From: Streptomyces beigongshangae
GTDB taxonomy: Bacteria > Actinomycetota > Actinomycetes > Streptomycetales > Streptomycetaceae
Assembly (NCBI RefSeq): GCF_019710745.1
Contig: NZ_JAHKJW010000001.1
Coordinates: 124,001-188,000, forward strand
DNA: 64,000 nt
Direction of reading: 5' to 3'
Within the stretch, counting starts at the first letter, position 1. Each line of letters opens with the position of its first letter. Shown here in pieces: positions 17,689 through 26,575 of the stretch. The translations under genes and the position numbers were made by a program. The notes under the pieces were generated by a model. The model was not told the DNA's origin, did not search any database, and worked only from the letters and a program-made list of their open reading frames with translations.

Positions 17689-18651
17689 TCACCGCCTGCG
17701 CAGGTCCGCGACGCGAGCCCGCTCGCCCTGGGGCTGCTCCCCCAGGACCGACGCGGCACTGCGCAACTGCGGTCCCGCACCGGGCACCTGACCGCGGCGG
17801 GGACCGGGCAGCGGCACGTCCCGGCGTGACGGCTGGCGCCCCGCCGGGACCGTATCGCCGCCCGCACCGCCGGTTCCGGCCACCGCGATCTGTACGCCCT
17901 GGTCGGCCAGGGCCTGCAGTTCGGTGGCCGCGCGGTCGTCCTGGGCCGGCGGCTCGTCGGTGACCAGTCGGGTGATCACATCGGTCGGCACCGTCTGGAA
18001 CATCGTGTCGGTGCCGAGTTTGGTGTGGTCGGCGAGCACGACGACCTCGGCCGCGGCCTGGACGAGCGCGCGGTCGACGGAGGCGGAGAGCATGTTGGAG
18101 GTGGACAGGCCGCGCTCCGCGGTCAGCCCGCTCCCCGACAGGAAGGCACGGGAGACCCGCAGCCCCTGGAGGGACTGCTCGGCCCCGCTGCCCACCAGGG
18201 CGTAGTTGGAACCGCGCAGGGTGCCGCCCGTCATCACGACTTCCACCCGGTTGGCATGGGCCAGCGCCTGGGCCACCAGCAGGGAATTGGTGACGACGGT
18301 CAGCCCCGGCACCCGCGCGAGCCGGCGGGCCAGCTCCTGTGTGGTGGTTCCCGCCCCCACCACAATGGCCTCGCCCTCTTCGACGAGACCCGCGGCGAGA
18401 TCGGCGATGGCCGTCTTCTCGGCGGTCGCGAGATGAGATTTCTGCGGAAAGCCGGACTCCCGCGTGAACCCGCCCGGCAATACCGCACCGCCGTGCCGGC
18501 GGTCGAGGAGTCCTTCTGCCTCCAGTGCGCGCACGTCCCGCCGTACGGTCACTTCGGAGGTCTGGACGACGCGTGCGAGCTCACGGAGCGACACGGCTCC
18601 ATTTGCTCGCACCATTTCGAGGATCAATTGGCGACGTTCTGCAGCGAACAC
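17689..18651 (-). CDS. DeoR-family transcriptional repressor
   Basis: The 320-residue regulator has an N-terminal DeoR helix-turn-helix (RRQLILEMVRANGAVS and TSEVTVRRDVRALE, about 6-45). A sugar-phosphate isomerase-like sensor domain follows, with VGAGTTTQELARRL, VVTNSLLVAQ and the terminal LADHTKLG. Such sensors bind sugar phosphates. The C-terminal 60 residues are an unusual Gly/Arg-rich extension. It lies among nucleoside-salvage genes, so deoxyribose or ribose phosphate is a reasonable ligand guess. The GTG start at 18651 lacks a ribosome-binding site but follows a TACTGT -10 box by 7 nt (leaderless). Confidence 0.9.
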   Translation of the reverse strand: MFAAERRQLILEMVRANGAVSLRELARVVQTSEVTVRRDVRALEAEGLLDRRHGGAVLPGGFTRESGFPQKSHLATAEKTAIADLAAGLVEEGEAIVVGAGTTTQELARRLARVPGLTVVTNSLLVAQALAHANRVEVVMTGGTLRGSNYALVGSGAEQSLQGLRVSRAFLSGSGLTAERGLSTSNMLSASVDRALVQAAAEVVVLADHTKLGTDTMFQTVPTDVITRLVTDEPPAQDDRAATELQALADQGVQIAVAGTGGAGGDTVPAGRQPSRRDVPLPGPRRGQVPGAGPQLRSAASVLGEQPQGERARVADLRRR

Positions 18652-18658
18652 GAAACTG

Positions 18659-18734
18659 ACAGTAACCCCAACGACCGTCTGCTTTCAGCAGTTTGCGCCG
18701 AATAACAGAAGTTGTTCGCATGGGGGTGTGCGAA
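18659..18734 (-). promoter_or_regulatory. DeoR gene promoter and upstream inverted repeat
   Basis: TACTGT (18659-18664, minus strand) is the -10 box. Further upstream TTCGCA (18715-18720) and TGCGAA (18729-18734) form a perfect inverted repeat with an 8-nt spacer. A weak match to the nucleoside operator core, ATACGCGCCTAA, lies at 18740-18751. Self-regulation is possible. Confidence 0.4.
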
Positions 18735-18840
18735 GTGGTATACGCGCCTAATCGCCCCGCCTATGCCGCACGAATGGTCGACACCTCCCGTGCCCCGGTG
18801 GCGAGGGCGGCCCCGTGACCGGCGCGGGACCACCCGCGCC

Positions 18841-20289
18841 TCAGTCCTCGCCGGCCGTCTTACGGGTGTGCAGCTGTCGCGCCACCTCGGCGATCGAGCC
18901 CGAGAGGGACGGGTACACGGTGAAGGCGTTCGCGATCTGTTCGACCGTGAGGTTGTTGTCGACCGCGAGCGAGATCGGGTGGATGAGCTCCGAGGCGCGC
19001 GGCGCGACGACCACGCCGCCGACGACGATCCCGGTGCCCGGACGGCAGAAGATCTTGACGAAGCCGTCCCGGATGCCCTGCATCTTGGCGCGCGGGTTGC
19101 GCAGCAGCGGCAGTTTCACGACGCGGGCGTCGATGGCCCCGCCGTCGACGTCGGCCTGCGTGTACCCGACGGTGGCGATCTCGGGGTCGGTGAAGACGTT
19201 CGACGACACCGTCTTCAGGTCCAGCGGGGCCACCGCGTCGCCGAGGAAGTGGTACATGGCGATCCGGCCCTGCATGGCGGCCACGGAGGCGAGCGCGAAG
19301 ACCCCGGTGACGTCACCGGCGGCGTACACGCCGGGGGCCGTGGTGCGGGAGACCTTGTCGGTCCAGATGTGCCCGGACTCCCGGACCTTGACCCCCGCCT
19401 CCTCCAGGCCCATGCCCTCGGTGTTCGGGATGGCGCCGACGGCCATCAGGCAGTGCGAGCCGGTGATGACGCGGCCGTCGGAGAGCGTCACCTCGACCCG
19501 GTCCCCGACGCGCTTGGCGGACTGGGCGCGCGAACGGGCCATGACGTTCATGCCGCGCCGCCGGAACACGTCCTCCAGGACGGCCGCCGCGTCCGGGTCC
19601 TCGCCCGGCAGCACGCGGTCGCGGCTGGAGACCAGCGTGACGCGCGACCCGAGGGCCTGGTAGGCACCGGCGAACTCGGCACCGGTGACACCGGACCCGA
19701 CCACGATCAGCTCGTCCGGGAGTTCGTCCAGGTCGTAGACCTGCGTCCAGTTCAGGATGCGCTCGCCGTCCGGCTGCGCGTCGGGCAGCTCGCGGGGGTG
19801 CGCGCCGGTGGCGACGAGTACGGCGTCGGCGGCGAGCGTCTCCTCGCTGCCGTCCGCGGCCCGTACGACGACCTTGCGCGAGCCGTCCGTGCCCTGCTGC
19901 CCGTCGAGCCGTCCGCGGCCCCGCAGCACCCGCGCCCCGGCACGCGTCACGGAGGCCGTGATGTCGTGGGACTGGGCGAGCGCGAGCCGCTTCACCCGGC
20001 GGTTGACCTTGCCGAGGTCGACACCGACGACCCGTGCGGGCTGGTCGATGTGCGGGGTGTCGTCGGCGACGATGATCCCCAGCTCCTCGTACGACGAGTC
20101 GAAGGTGGTCATCACCTCGGCCGTCGCGATCAGGGTCTTCGACGGGACGCAGTCGGTGAGCACCGACGCCCCGCCCAGACCGTCGCAGTCGACGACAGTC
20201 ACCTCCGCGCCGAGCTGGGCGGCCACGAGGGCCGCCTCGTATCCGCCGGGTCCGCCACCAATGATCACGATCCGAGTCACGTACTCCAT
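18841..20289 (-). CDS. LpdA-type NAD(P)H-quinone flavoprotein reductase
   Basis: The 482-residue protein is a two-Rossmann FAD/NAD disulfide-reductase homologue with RIVIIGGGPGGYEAAL (FAD), IVVGSGVTGAEFAGA (NAD), APGVYAAGDVTG and a C-terminal dimer domain. The redox site reads GGASVLTDCVPSKT: the first Cys of the classical C-x4-C pair is Ser. It therefore resembles mycobacterial LpdA (Rv3303c), an NAD(P)H:quinone reductase, rather than a true dihydrolipoamide dehydrogenase. Start ATG 20289 is used. GTG 20280, giving MTRIVIIGGG, matches the usual family start and is equally possible. Confidence 0.9.
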   Translation of the reverse strand: MEYVTRIVIIGGGPGGYEAALVAAQLGAEVTVVDCDGLGGASVLTDCVPSKTLIATAEVMTTFDSSYEELGIIVADDTPHIDQPARVVGVDLGKVNRRVKRLALAQSHDITASVTRAGARVLRGRGRLDGQQGTDGSRKVVVRAADGSEETLAADAVLVATGAHPRELPDAQPDGERILNWTQVYDLDELPDELIVVGSGVTGAEFAGAYQALGSRVTLVSSRDRVLPGEDPDAAAVLEDVFRRRGMNVMARSRAQSAKRVGDRVEVTLSDGRVITGSHCLMAVGAIPNTEGMGLEEAGVKVRESGHIWTDKVSRTTAPGVYAAGDVTGVFALASVAAMQGRIAMYHFLGDAVAPLDLKTVSSNVFTDPEIATVGYTQADVDGGAIDARVVKLPLLRNPRAKMQGIRDGFVKIFCRPGTGIVVGGVVVAPRASELIHPISLAVDNNLTVEQIANAFTVYPSLSGSIAEVARQLHTRKTAGED

Positions 20290-20430
20290 TGTCCCGCACG
20301 CTTCAAGGTGCTTCCGCACGGGGTTCCGTCCGGGGTTCCGTCCGGGCGCCGGAACACGTGTCACGGACGCGCGTCACGGACGCGCGATCAGGGGCCGCCG
20401 TCGCTGGGGAGTCACACGCGTCCGCTGCCG

Positions 20431-20436
20431 TACCCT
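20431..20436 (+). promoter_or_regulatory. -10 box TACCCT, leaderless
   Basis: TACCCT ends 7 nt before ATG 20444 and there is no Shine-Dalgarno sequence, so the mRNA is probably leaderless. Confidence 0.45.
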
Positions 20437-20443
20437 CGGTCCC

Positions 20444-20881
20444 ATGTCGCTCTACGCCGCGTACGCCGGCAATCTCGACCCGCGGCTCATGACGCGCCGC
20501 GCCCCCCACTCGCCGCTGCGCGCCACGGGGTGGCTCAACGGCTGGCGGCTGACGTTCGGCGGCGAGCACATGGGCTGGGAGGGCGCGCTGGCGACCATCG
20601 TCGAGGCCCCGCGCTCCCAGGTCTTCGTGGCCCTGTACGACATCGCTCCCCCGGACGAGGAGTCCATGGACCGCTGGGAGGGCGTCGGCCTCGACGTCTA
20701 CCGGCGGATGCGCGTACGGATCCACACGCTGGAGGGCGAGGAGTCGGCTTGGCTGTACGTCCTCAACGGGTACGAGGGAGGACTGCCCTCCGCCCGCTAC
20801 CTCGGTGAGCTGGCGGACGCGGCCGAGTCGGCGGGAGCCCCGCACGACTACGTGATGGAACTGCGCAAGCGCCCCTGCTGA
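20444..20881 (+). CDS. Gamma-glutamylcyclotransferase-fold protein
   Basis: The 145-residue protein starts MSLYAAYAGNLDPRLMTRR, the substrate-binding loop (YGxNL-like) of the gamma-glutamylcyclotransferase/AIG2 fold. It continues with GWRLTFGG and VALYDIAPPDEESMDRWEG, whose Glu is a candidate catalytic residue. Family members release 5-oxoproline from gamma-glutamyl amines, but the true substrate is unknown. It is divergent from the lpdA-type gene and precedes the nucleoside phosphorylase gene, which has its own promoter. Confidence 0.8.
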   Translation: MSLYAAYAGNLDPRLMTRRAPHSPLRATGWLNGWRLTFGGEHMGWEGALATIVEAPRSQVFVALYDIAPPDEESMDRWEGVGLDVYRRMRVRIHTLEGEESAWLYVLNGYEGGLPSARYLGELADAAESAGAPHDYVMELRKRPC

Positions 20882-20994
20882 CCCGCGCCGGCCCGCGGGA
20901 CACGCCGACACGGGAACAGCGGCCTCCGGCGGGAGCGGAGCGGCCTCCGGCGGAAACGACGGGACAACGATCGCCGACCGGCGGGCATCAACAT

Positions 20995-21006
20995 CTACGC
21001 GCGTAG
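20995..21006 (+). promoter_or_regulatory. Nucleoside-gene operator CTACGCGCGTAG upstream of PNP
   Basis: A perfect 12-nt palindrome lies over the -35 region of the PNP promoter, whose -10 box TACCCT is at 21019-21024. The same sequence occurs at 27460, 39662 and 54736, and a variant at 56046 and 57462, always before nucleoside genes. A bound repressor here would block RNA polymerase. Confidence 0.75.
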
Positions 21007-21031
21007 GCCCGAACCGGCTACCCTCATGCGC

Positions 21032-21856
21032 GTGAACGCATCTCTTCTTCCGGACGACATCCAGGGCGACCCGTACGCCGCCGCCGACGCCGCCGCCTCG
21101 CGCCTGCGGGAACTCTCGGGCGCCGAGACCCACGACGTCGCCCTCGTGATGGGCTCCGGCTGGGCCCCGGCCGTGGACGCCCTCGGCTCCCCCGCCGCCG
21201 AGTTCCAGGTCACCGACCTGCCCGGCTTCCCGCCGCCGGTGGTCGAGGGACAGGGCAGCAAGGTCCGCTCGTACCGGATCGGCGACAAGCGCGCGCTCGT
21301 GTTCCTGGGCCGTACGCACTACTACGAGGGCCGCGGGGTCGCCGCCGTCGCGCACGGCGTCCGGACGGCCGTGGCCGCCGGCTGCAAGACCGTCGTGCTG
21401 ACCAACGGCTGCGGCGGGCTGCGCGAGGGCATGCGGCCCGGGCAGCCTGTCCTCATCAGCGACCACCTCAACCTGACGGCGACCTCCCCGATCGTCGGCG
21501 CGAACTTCGTCGACCTGACGGACCTGTACTCGCCGCGGCTGCGGGCGCTGTGCAAGGAGATCGACCCCTCGCTCGAAGAAGGGGTGTACGCGCAGTTCCC
21601 CGGGCCGCACTACGAGACGCCCGCGGAGATCCGGATGGCCCGGACGATCGGGGCGGACCTGGTCGGGATGTCGACCACCCTGGAGGCGATCGCCGCGCGG
21701 GAGGCGGGGGCCGAGGTGCTGGGCATCTCCCTCGTCACCAACCTGGCCGCCGGTATGACGGGGGAACCCCTGAACCACGAGGAGGTGCTCCAGGCGGGCC
21801 GCGACTCGGCCACGCACATGGGAGCGCTCCTCACCCGGGTGCTGGACCGGCTGTAG
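21032..21856 (+). CDS. Purine nucleoside phosphorylase (trimeric PNP/MTAP family)
   Basis: The 274-residue enzyme splits purine (deoxy)nucleosides with phosphate into base and (deoxy)ribose-1-phosphate. Motifs are LVMGSGWAP (phosphate loop), [46 protein letters not shown] (substrate site) and [12 protein letters not shown] 21032 (MNASLLPDD) is chosen because it lies 8 nt after TACCCT, as a leaderless start. The in-frame ATG 21026 is upstream of the expected transcription start. The mutase gene follows after 73 nt, so the two likely form an operon. Confidence 0.93.
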   Translation: MNASLLPDDIQGDPYAAADAAASRLRELSGAETHDVALVMGSGWAPAVDALGSPAAEFQVTDLPGFPPPVVEGQGSKVRSYRIGDKRALVFLGRTHYYEGRGVAAVAHGVRTAVAAGCKTVVLTNGCGGLREGMRPGQPVLISDHLNLTATSPIVGANFVDLTDLYSPRLRALCKEIDPSLEEGVYAQFPGPHYETPAEIRMARTIGADLVGMSTTLEAIAAREAGAEVLGISLVTNLAAGMTGEPLNHEEVLQAGRDSATHMGALLTRVLDRL

Positions 21857-21929
21857 GTCTCCCCGCCCCGCCGGGGCACACCACCACGCAGAACGACGAC
21901 GAAGAGACGACGAAGAGAGGTCGACCCTC

Positions 21930-23579
21930 GTGCAGGACGAACTCATCGCGCGGGCCGGGGCCTGGCTGGCCGAGGACCCCGACGCGGAAACCCGTGAGGA
22001 ACTCGCCAAGCTCATCGCCACCGAGGACACCGCGGAGCTCACCGCGCGCTTCGCCGGCACCCTGCAGTTCGGCACGGCCGGCCTCCGCGGCGAGCTGGGC
22101 GCGGGCCCGATGCGCATGAACCGCTCGGTCGTCATCCGCGCCGCCGCCGGTCTCGCCGCGTACCTGAGGGCGCGGGGGCAGGCGGACGGCCTCGTCGTCA
22201 TCGGCTACGACGCCCGCCACAAGTCCGCCGACTTCGCCCGCGACACCGCCGCGGTCATGACGGGCGCCGGTCTGCGCGCCGCCGTGCTGCCCCGCCCCCT
22301 CCCCACCCCCGTGCTCGCGTACGCCATAAGGCATCTGGGCGCGGTGGCGGGCGTGGAGGTCACGGCCAGCCACAACCCCCCGCGGGACAACGGCTACAAG
22401 GTCTACCTCGGCGACGGCTCCCAGATCGTCCCCCCGGCGGACGCGGAGATCGCCGCCGAGATCGCCGCGATCACCGGCCTGGCCGACGTCCCCCGCCCGG
22501 ACTCCGGCTGGGAGATCCTCGACGACGGCGTCCTGGACGCCTATCTGGAGCGCACGGACGCGGTACTGGCCGCCGGTTCGCCGCGCGGTGCCCGCACGGT
22601 CTACACGGCGATGCACGGCGTCGGCAAGGAGACCCTCCTGGCGGCGTTCGCGCGGGCCGGCTTCCCCGCCCCCGTCCTCGTCGCCGAGCAGGCCGAGCCG
22701 GACCCGGACTTCCCCACGGTTGCGTTCCCGAACCCGGAGGAGCCGGGCGCGATGGACCTGGCCTTCGCGAAGGCCCGCGAGAGCGACCCGGACCTGATCA
22801 TCGCCAACGACCCGGACGCGGACCGCTGCGCCGTGGCCGTCAAGGTCGGCGGGAACGGCGGGAACGGCGGGGACTGGCGCATGCTGCGCGGCGACGAGGT
22901 GGGCGCGCTCCTCGCCGCGCACCTGGTCCGCCGGGGCGCGCGGGGCACCTTCGCGGAGTCGATCGTCTCCTCCTCCCTCCTCGGCCGCATCGCCGGGAAG
23001 GCGGGCCTGCCGTACGAGGAGACCCTGACGGGCTTCAAGTGGATCGCCAGGGTGGAGGGCCTGCGGTACGGCTACGAGGAGGCGCTGGGCTACTGCGTCG
23101 ACCCCGACGGCGTACGGGACAAGGACGGCATCACGGCGGCCCTCGCCGTCACGGAGCTGGCCTCGGAGCTCAAGGCGGAGAACCGCACGCTCCTGGACCT
23201 GCTGGACGACCTCGCGGTCGAGCACGGGCTGCACGCCACGGACCAGCTCTCGGTCCGGGTGGACGACCTCTCCCTGATCACGGACGCGATGCGCCGCCTG
23301 CGCGAGCGGCCTCCGACGCGCCTGGCGGGCCTGCCCGTCACCGCCGCCGAGGACCTCACGCGGGGGACGGACCGGCTGCCGCCCACGGACGGCCTGCGCT
23401 ACACGCTGGACGGCGCCCGGGTCGTCGTCCGCCCCAGCGGTACGGAGCCGAAGCTGAAGTGCTACCTGGAGGTGGTGGTGCCGGTCCCCGGCCACGACGG
23501 CCTCCCGGCGGCGCGCGCGAAGGCGGCGGAGCTGCTGTCGGCGATCAAGCGGGACCTGTCGGCCGCCGCGGGCATCTGA
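21930..23579 (+). CDS. PGM2-type phosphosugar mutase (probable phosphopentomutase)
   Basis: The 549-residue alpha-D-phosphohexomutase has its phosphoserine loop VTASHNPPRDNGYKVY near 152, the metal site NDPDADR near 292, the sugar loop EALGYCVD near 386 and the phosphate site RPSGTEPKLKCY near 502. The longer DNGYKVY form of the Ser loop is typical of the PGM2 subgroup, which includes human phosphopentomutase. It lies directly behind PNP, and no DeoB-type phosphopentomutase is in the window. Conversion of (deoxy)ribose-1-phosphate to the 5-phosphate is therefore inferred; phosphomannomutase or phosphoglucomutase activity is the alternative. GTG 21930 follows GAGAGG. Confidence 0.88.
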   Translation: MQDELIARAGAWLAEDPDAETREELAKLIATEDTAELTARFAGTLQFGTAGLRGELGAGPMRMNRSVVIRAAAGLAAYLRARGQADGLVVIGYDARHKSADFARDTAAVMTGAGLRAAVLPRPLPTPVLAYAIRHLGAVAGVEVTASHNPPRDNGYKVYLGDGSQIVPPADAEIAAEIAAITGLADVPRPDSGWEILDDGVLDAYLERTDAVLAAGSPRGARTVYTAMHGVGKETLLAAFARAGFPAPVLVAEQAEPDPDFPTVAFPNPEEPGAMDLAFAKARESDPDLIIANDPDADRCAVAVKVGGNGGNGGDWRMLRGDEVGALLAAHLVRRGARGTFAESIVSSSLLGRIAGKAGLPYEETLTGFKWIARVEGLRYGYEEALGYCVDPDGVRDKDGITAALAVTELASELKAENRTLLDLLDDLAVEHGLHATDQLSVRVDDLSLITDAMRRLRERPPTRLAGLPVTAAEDLTRGTDRLPPTDGLRYTLDGARVVVRPSGTEPKLKCYLEVVVPVPGHDGLPAARAKAAELLSAIKRDLSAAAGI

Positions 23580-23583
23580 CCCG

Positions 23584-23617
23584 TCCGGGCGAGGGGCCCA
23601 TCGGCTCCCCGCCCGGA
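23584..23617. terminator. Bidirectional hairpin between mutase and protease genes
   Basis: TCCGGGC (23584-23590) pairs with GCCCGGA (23611-23617), continuing inward as GGGG with CCCC. It is located 5 nt past the mutase stop and 9 nt before the convergent protease stop. Confidence 0.65.
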
Positions 23618-23625
23618 CAGCCGTC

Positions 23626-24489
23626 CTACAGGCCGTACCGGCTCTTCAGGTGGCGCCAGAAGTCGCGGAACATCCACAGGTCGAACTCCGTGATCCGCGC
23701 GGCGCTGCCCGCCTTCATGAGGAAGCAGCACTGGCCCGTCGGCGTCCAGTCGTAGAAGTCGTCCAGGCCGAAGGTGTGGCCCACCTCGTGCAGGTAGATG
23801 TGGATGTCCTCCTGGGACAGCGCGCCCGTGAAGTACTCCCGGCCGACCCGCTGGCCCCAGTCCCCGCCGGCCCCGCCCTGGAAGCCCTCGGTCAGCCAGA
23901 GGGACTGGTCGTAGTGGCGGGCCGCGCCGCCCGGACACCTGGAGTAGTCGCCGTCCTGGTGGAAGAAGCGGCCGCAGTCGGGCGCGCACTGCGGGGCTCC
24001 CCCGCTGTCGAGGTTCCCGGCGTAGACGTCGACGGAGTTGTCGGTCCACCGGAGCGTGGAGCGGTTCTTCACCGCCCAGCCGACGATGTCGACCGGCACG
24101 TTCGTGTACGGCCAGGCGTTGTGGCCCGTGCCGTTGTCGACCATGGCCGCGCTCCACTTGCCGAACTGCTTCTTCAGGGCGGCGTGGATCCGGTCGCGCA
24201 GGGCCGCGTCGACCGGGGCGTCGGACTCCCAGCGGACGCAGTAGTTGATGCTGCCGCGGTTGGCCATGACCTGGTCCCAGCCGTAGTTCCGGAAGCCGTG
24301 GAGGTCGGGGTAGGTCGACGAGACGTGGTTCCACACCTCGTTCAGCGGCTGCACCAGGTGCGCGGGCGGGTTCCACTGGTCGGCCGCCCTCGCGGAGGAC
24401 GCCGAGGAGGAGGGGGAAGTGAGGGGTGAGACGACCAGTGCGGCCAGCGCGACGAGGACGGTGATCAGACGTGCCAGGTGTCTGTGCAC
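23626..24489 (-). CDS. Secreted zinc metalloprotease
   Basis: The 287-residue precursor has a signal peptide (MHRHLARLITVLVALAALVV, cleavage likely after ASSARA). The mature domain carries the extended zinc motif HEVGHTFGLDD near 238, with three predicted ligands (His, His and Asp or the following acidic residue). Several Cys pairs (CAPDCGRFF, QCCFLMK) suggest disulfides. It is probably an extracellular peptidase of the metzincin-like type. GTG 24489 follows AGGGAG. It is not obviously related to the nucleoside genes. Confidence 0.83.
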   Translation of the reverse strand: MHRHLARLITVLVALAALVVSPLTSPSSSASSARAADQWNPPAHLVQPLNEVWNHVSSTYPDLHGFRNYGWDQVMANRGSINYCVRWESDAPVDAALRDRIHAALKKQFGKWSAAMVDNGTGHNAWPYTNVPVDIVGWAVKNRSTLRWTDNSVDVYAGNLDSGGAPQCAPDCGRFFHQDGDYSRCPGGAARHYDQSLWLTEGFQGGAGGDWGQRVGREYFTGALSQEDIHIYLHEVGHTFGLDDFYDWTPTGQCCFLMKAGSAARITEFDLWMFRDFWRHLKSRYGL

Positions 24490-24634
24490 GGTGAACTCCC
24501 TGAGTGGGGGGACGGGATCTCCCCCTCAGGTCGCCACCGGCACGGGCGCGGGTTGCCCACCGGACGGGCACGACTTCAGCCGTGCACGGCGCGGAGGGCT
24601 CCGGCCGTGAGTGGAGGACTCCGGCCGGCACCGC

Positions 24635-26353
24635 TCAGCCCCACACCACCAGCACCGCCGCCCACAGCAGCGCCAGCACCACGGCGAACGGCCACAGCGG
24701 ACGCCCGCGTTCGGGTGCGGTGCTCTCCCCGGTGGGCCGCAGCGCCGGGTCCCTGCGCATGGCCGACAGCTCGGCCGCCAGCGCGTCGTACGGGTGGACC
24801 AGGCCCCGCCGCCGTTCGAACCACGCCCAGCGCGGCGCCGCGACCGACCAGTCGTCGTCGCGCCAGCGGAGCTTCAGCTCGAAGGACCGGCGGCGTACGG
24901 AGCGGATGTCGTCCCAGGGAACGTGCCGGGGGCCGCGCAGTCCGGTGATCCACAGGCCCGAGCGGTCCGCCGTGATGCGCCAGGCGAGTTTCACGGGGAC
25001 GCGGACGGCTCCGTAGAGGCCGAGGGCCGCGACCAGGCCCAGTGTCCCCACGGACCGTTCGGACTCGGTGAACCCGGTCCAGATGAGCCAGCCGCCCCAC
25101 TGCACCAGCAGTACGGCGGCCAGCCGGTCCGGCCAGCCCGCACGCCAGCGGCGCACCGGGGCGGGGGCGCGGTCGGCGACCGCCTGCCGTGCCCGCCGTT
25201 CCAGCCGGCGGTTCCGCTCCTCGCGCGCCTTCTCCCCGGCGGCGCGCCGCACACCGGCGCTCGGCGACAGAGGGCGGACCGGTCCCGCCGACCACTCCGC
25301 CAGCGGTGGCTGGTCCGGGTCCTCGTCGGCGCTCAGGACCACCACCTCGGCGCCGTCGAAGGGGGCGCCGAAGAGGACCGCTTCGCGGACCGGCCCGGGG
25401 GTGTCGTCGTCCGCCGCGTCGAGGAGCCGCTCCAGCTCCCCGGCGGCACCGGCGACGGTGCCGGCACCGGGTTCGGGGGCGTCCTCGTGGTCGTCCGCCT
25501 CCGCCTCCGTGTACGCCTTCGTAGCCGTATCCGTATCCGTATCCGTCTCGGCCTCGCTGTCGTACGAGGTCAGGTCCACCGTGAAGAGCGGCCGCGCCGC
25601 CGCGAGGTCGTCCGCCGCGTACACCTCCGTGGTGCCCCGCGCGTCGTCGCGCACGAGCACCCGCAGTACGGGTACGGGGGCCCCGCGCAGCGCGAGGGCC
25701 CGGTGGCGGCCGAGCCACGCCGAGGCCAGGGCGGTCGCACCGAGCCCGGCCAGGTAGCAGGCCATGACCCAGGAGCCGCGGTGGTCGTCGGCCGTCCCCC
25801 ACCGGTCCGCGGTGGCGCCGGTGAGCACACCGAGCGCGAGCACCGCGGCGCCGAGCGGGAACAGGAAGCGGCCGCGCCGTACGGGGGCGTCCGCGTCCGG
25901 AACGCGTGCCGCGCCGCCCCCGGCGGCCTCCAGCGCCCGCTCCAGCTGGATGCCGCGAGCCCGCAGGCGTACGGCGACGGCGGCCCAGGAGGCCACCACG
26001 ACCAGCGCTCCGGCGGCCGTCACGGCCCAGGGCTGCGCCGGTGCCTCCACGGCGAGCGCGAGGAGCAGCGCGGGCGCGCCGGCCCGGACGAGTTCGGGGT
26101 GCGCGAGCACCCACAGGACGTACACGGCGAAGCCCGCCGCGACGGGCGGCCACACTCCGCCGATCATCGACGCCCAGGCTCCGGCGCAGAGGGCGAGGGT
26201 CGTCACGGCGCCGGCGATCGACCTGCGCACCCGCGGGAACGTCCAGCGCGGCGCCAGCGCGGCCGACCAGTCCGCCGCCCGGCCGGCCGTCCAGTCCCGG
26301 CAGTCGCCGGGTATCGCTGCCGCGGGCAGCCGCAGCGGCTCGTCGTACGACAC
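24635..26353 (-). CDS. Large membrane protein with C-terminal PH-like domain
   Basis: The 572-residue protein has hydrophobic helices at about 50-70, 78-118, 165-190 and 210-235. A long acidic cytosolic region includes a short DTDTDTDT run encoded by GTATCC-type hexamer repeats. Two more helices lie near 420-460, and a bacterial PH-like domain (WRITADRSGLWITGLRG, VPWDDIRSVR) is followed by a final TM helix. The PH part resembles the smaller protein at 26576. Function is unknown. GTG 26353, five nt after AGGAG, is preferred over GTG 26359. Confidence 0.75.
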   Translation of the reverse strand: MSYDEPLRLPAAAIPGDCRDWTAGRAADWSAALAPRWTFPRVRRSIAGAVTTLALCAGAWASMIGGVWPPVAAGFAVYVLWVLAHPELVRAGAPALLLALAVEAPAQPWAVTAAGALVVVASWAAVAVRLRARGIQLERALEAAGGGAARVPDADAPVRRGRFLFPLGAAVLALGVLTGATADRWGTADDHRGSWVMACYLAGLGATALASAWLGRHRALALRGAPVPVLRVLVRDDARGTTEVYAADDLAAARPLFTVDLTSYDSEAETDTDTDTATKAYTEAEADDHEDAPEPGAGTVAGAAGELERLLDAADDDTPGPVREAVLFGAPFDGAEVVVLSADEDPDQPPLAEWSAGPVRPLSPSAGVRRAAGEKAREERNRRLERRARQAVADRAPAPVRRWRAGWPDRLAAVLLVQWGGWLIWTGFTESERSVGTLGLVAALGLYGAVRVPVKLAWRITADRSGLWITGLRGPRHVPWDDIRSVRRRSFELKLRWRDDDWSVAAPRWAWFERRRGLVHPYDALAAELSAMRRDPALRPTGESTAPERGRPLWPFAVVLALLWAAVLVVWG

Positions 26354-26575
26354 ATGCACTCCTGGATCGCCGGGGGGGGAGGGGGGACGCCGGTGCGGGC
26401 ACCGGCGCGGGCACCGGTGGTGACGGTGGCGACCGGAACGTGCCGTCCGGGCCGGCGCACGCCCGGCCCCCGGTGACAGGTGCCGCCCTCTCGTACGGAC
26501 CGGCGCGTCCATCGCCTCAAGGCGGGCCCGCTTTCGTGTGCGGCGGCCCGTGGTGCCGGGCGGTGGCGGACCGGC

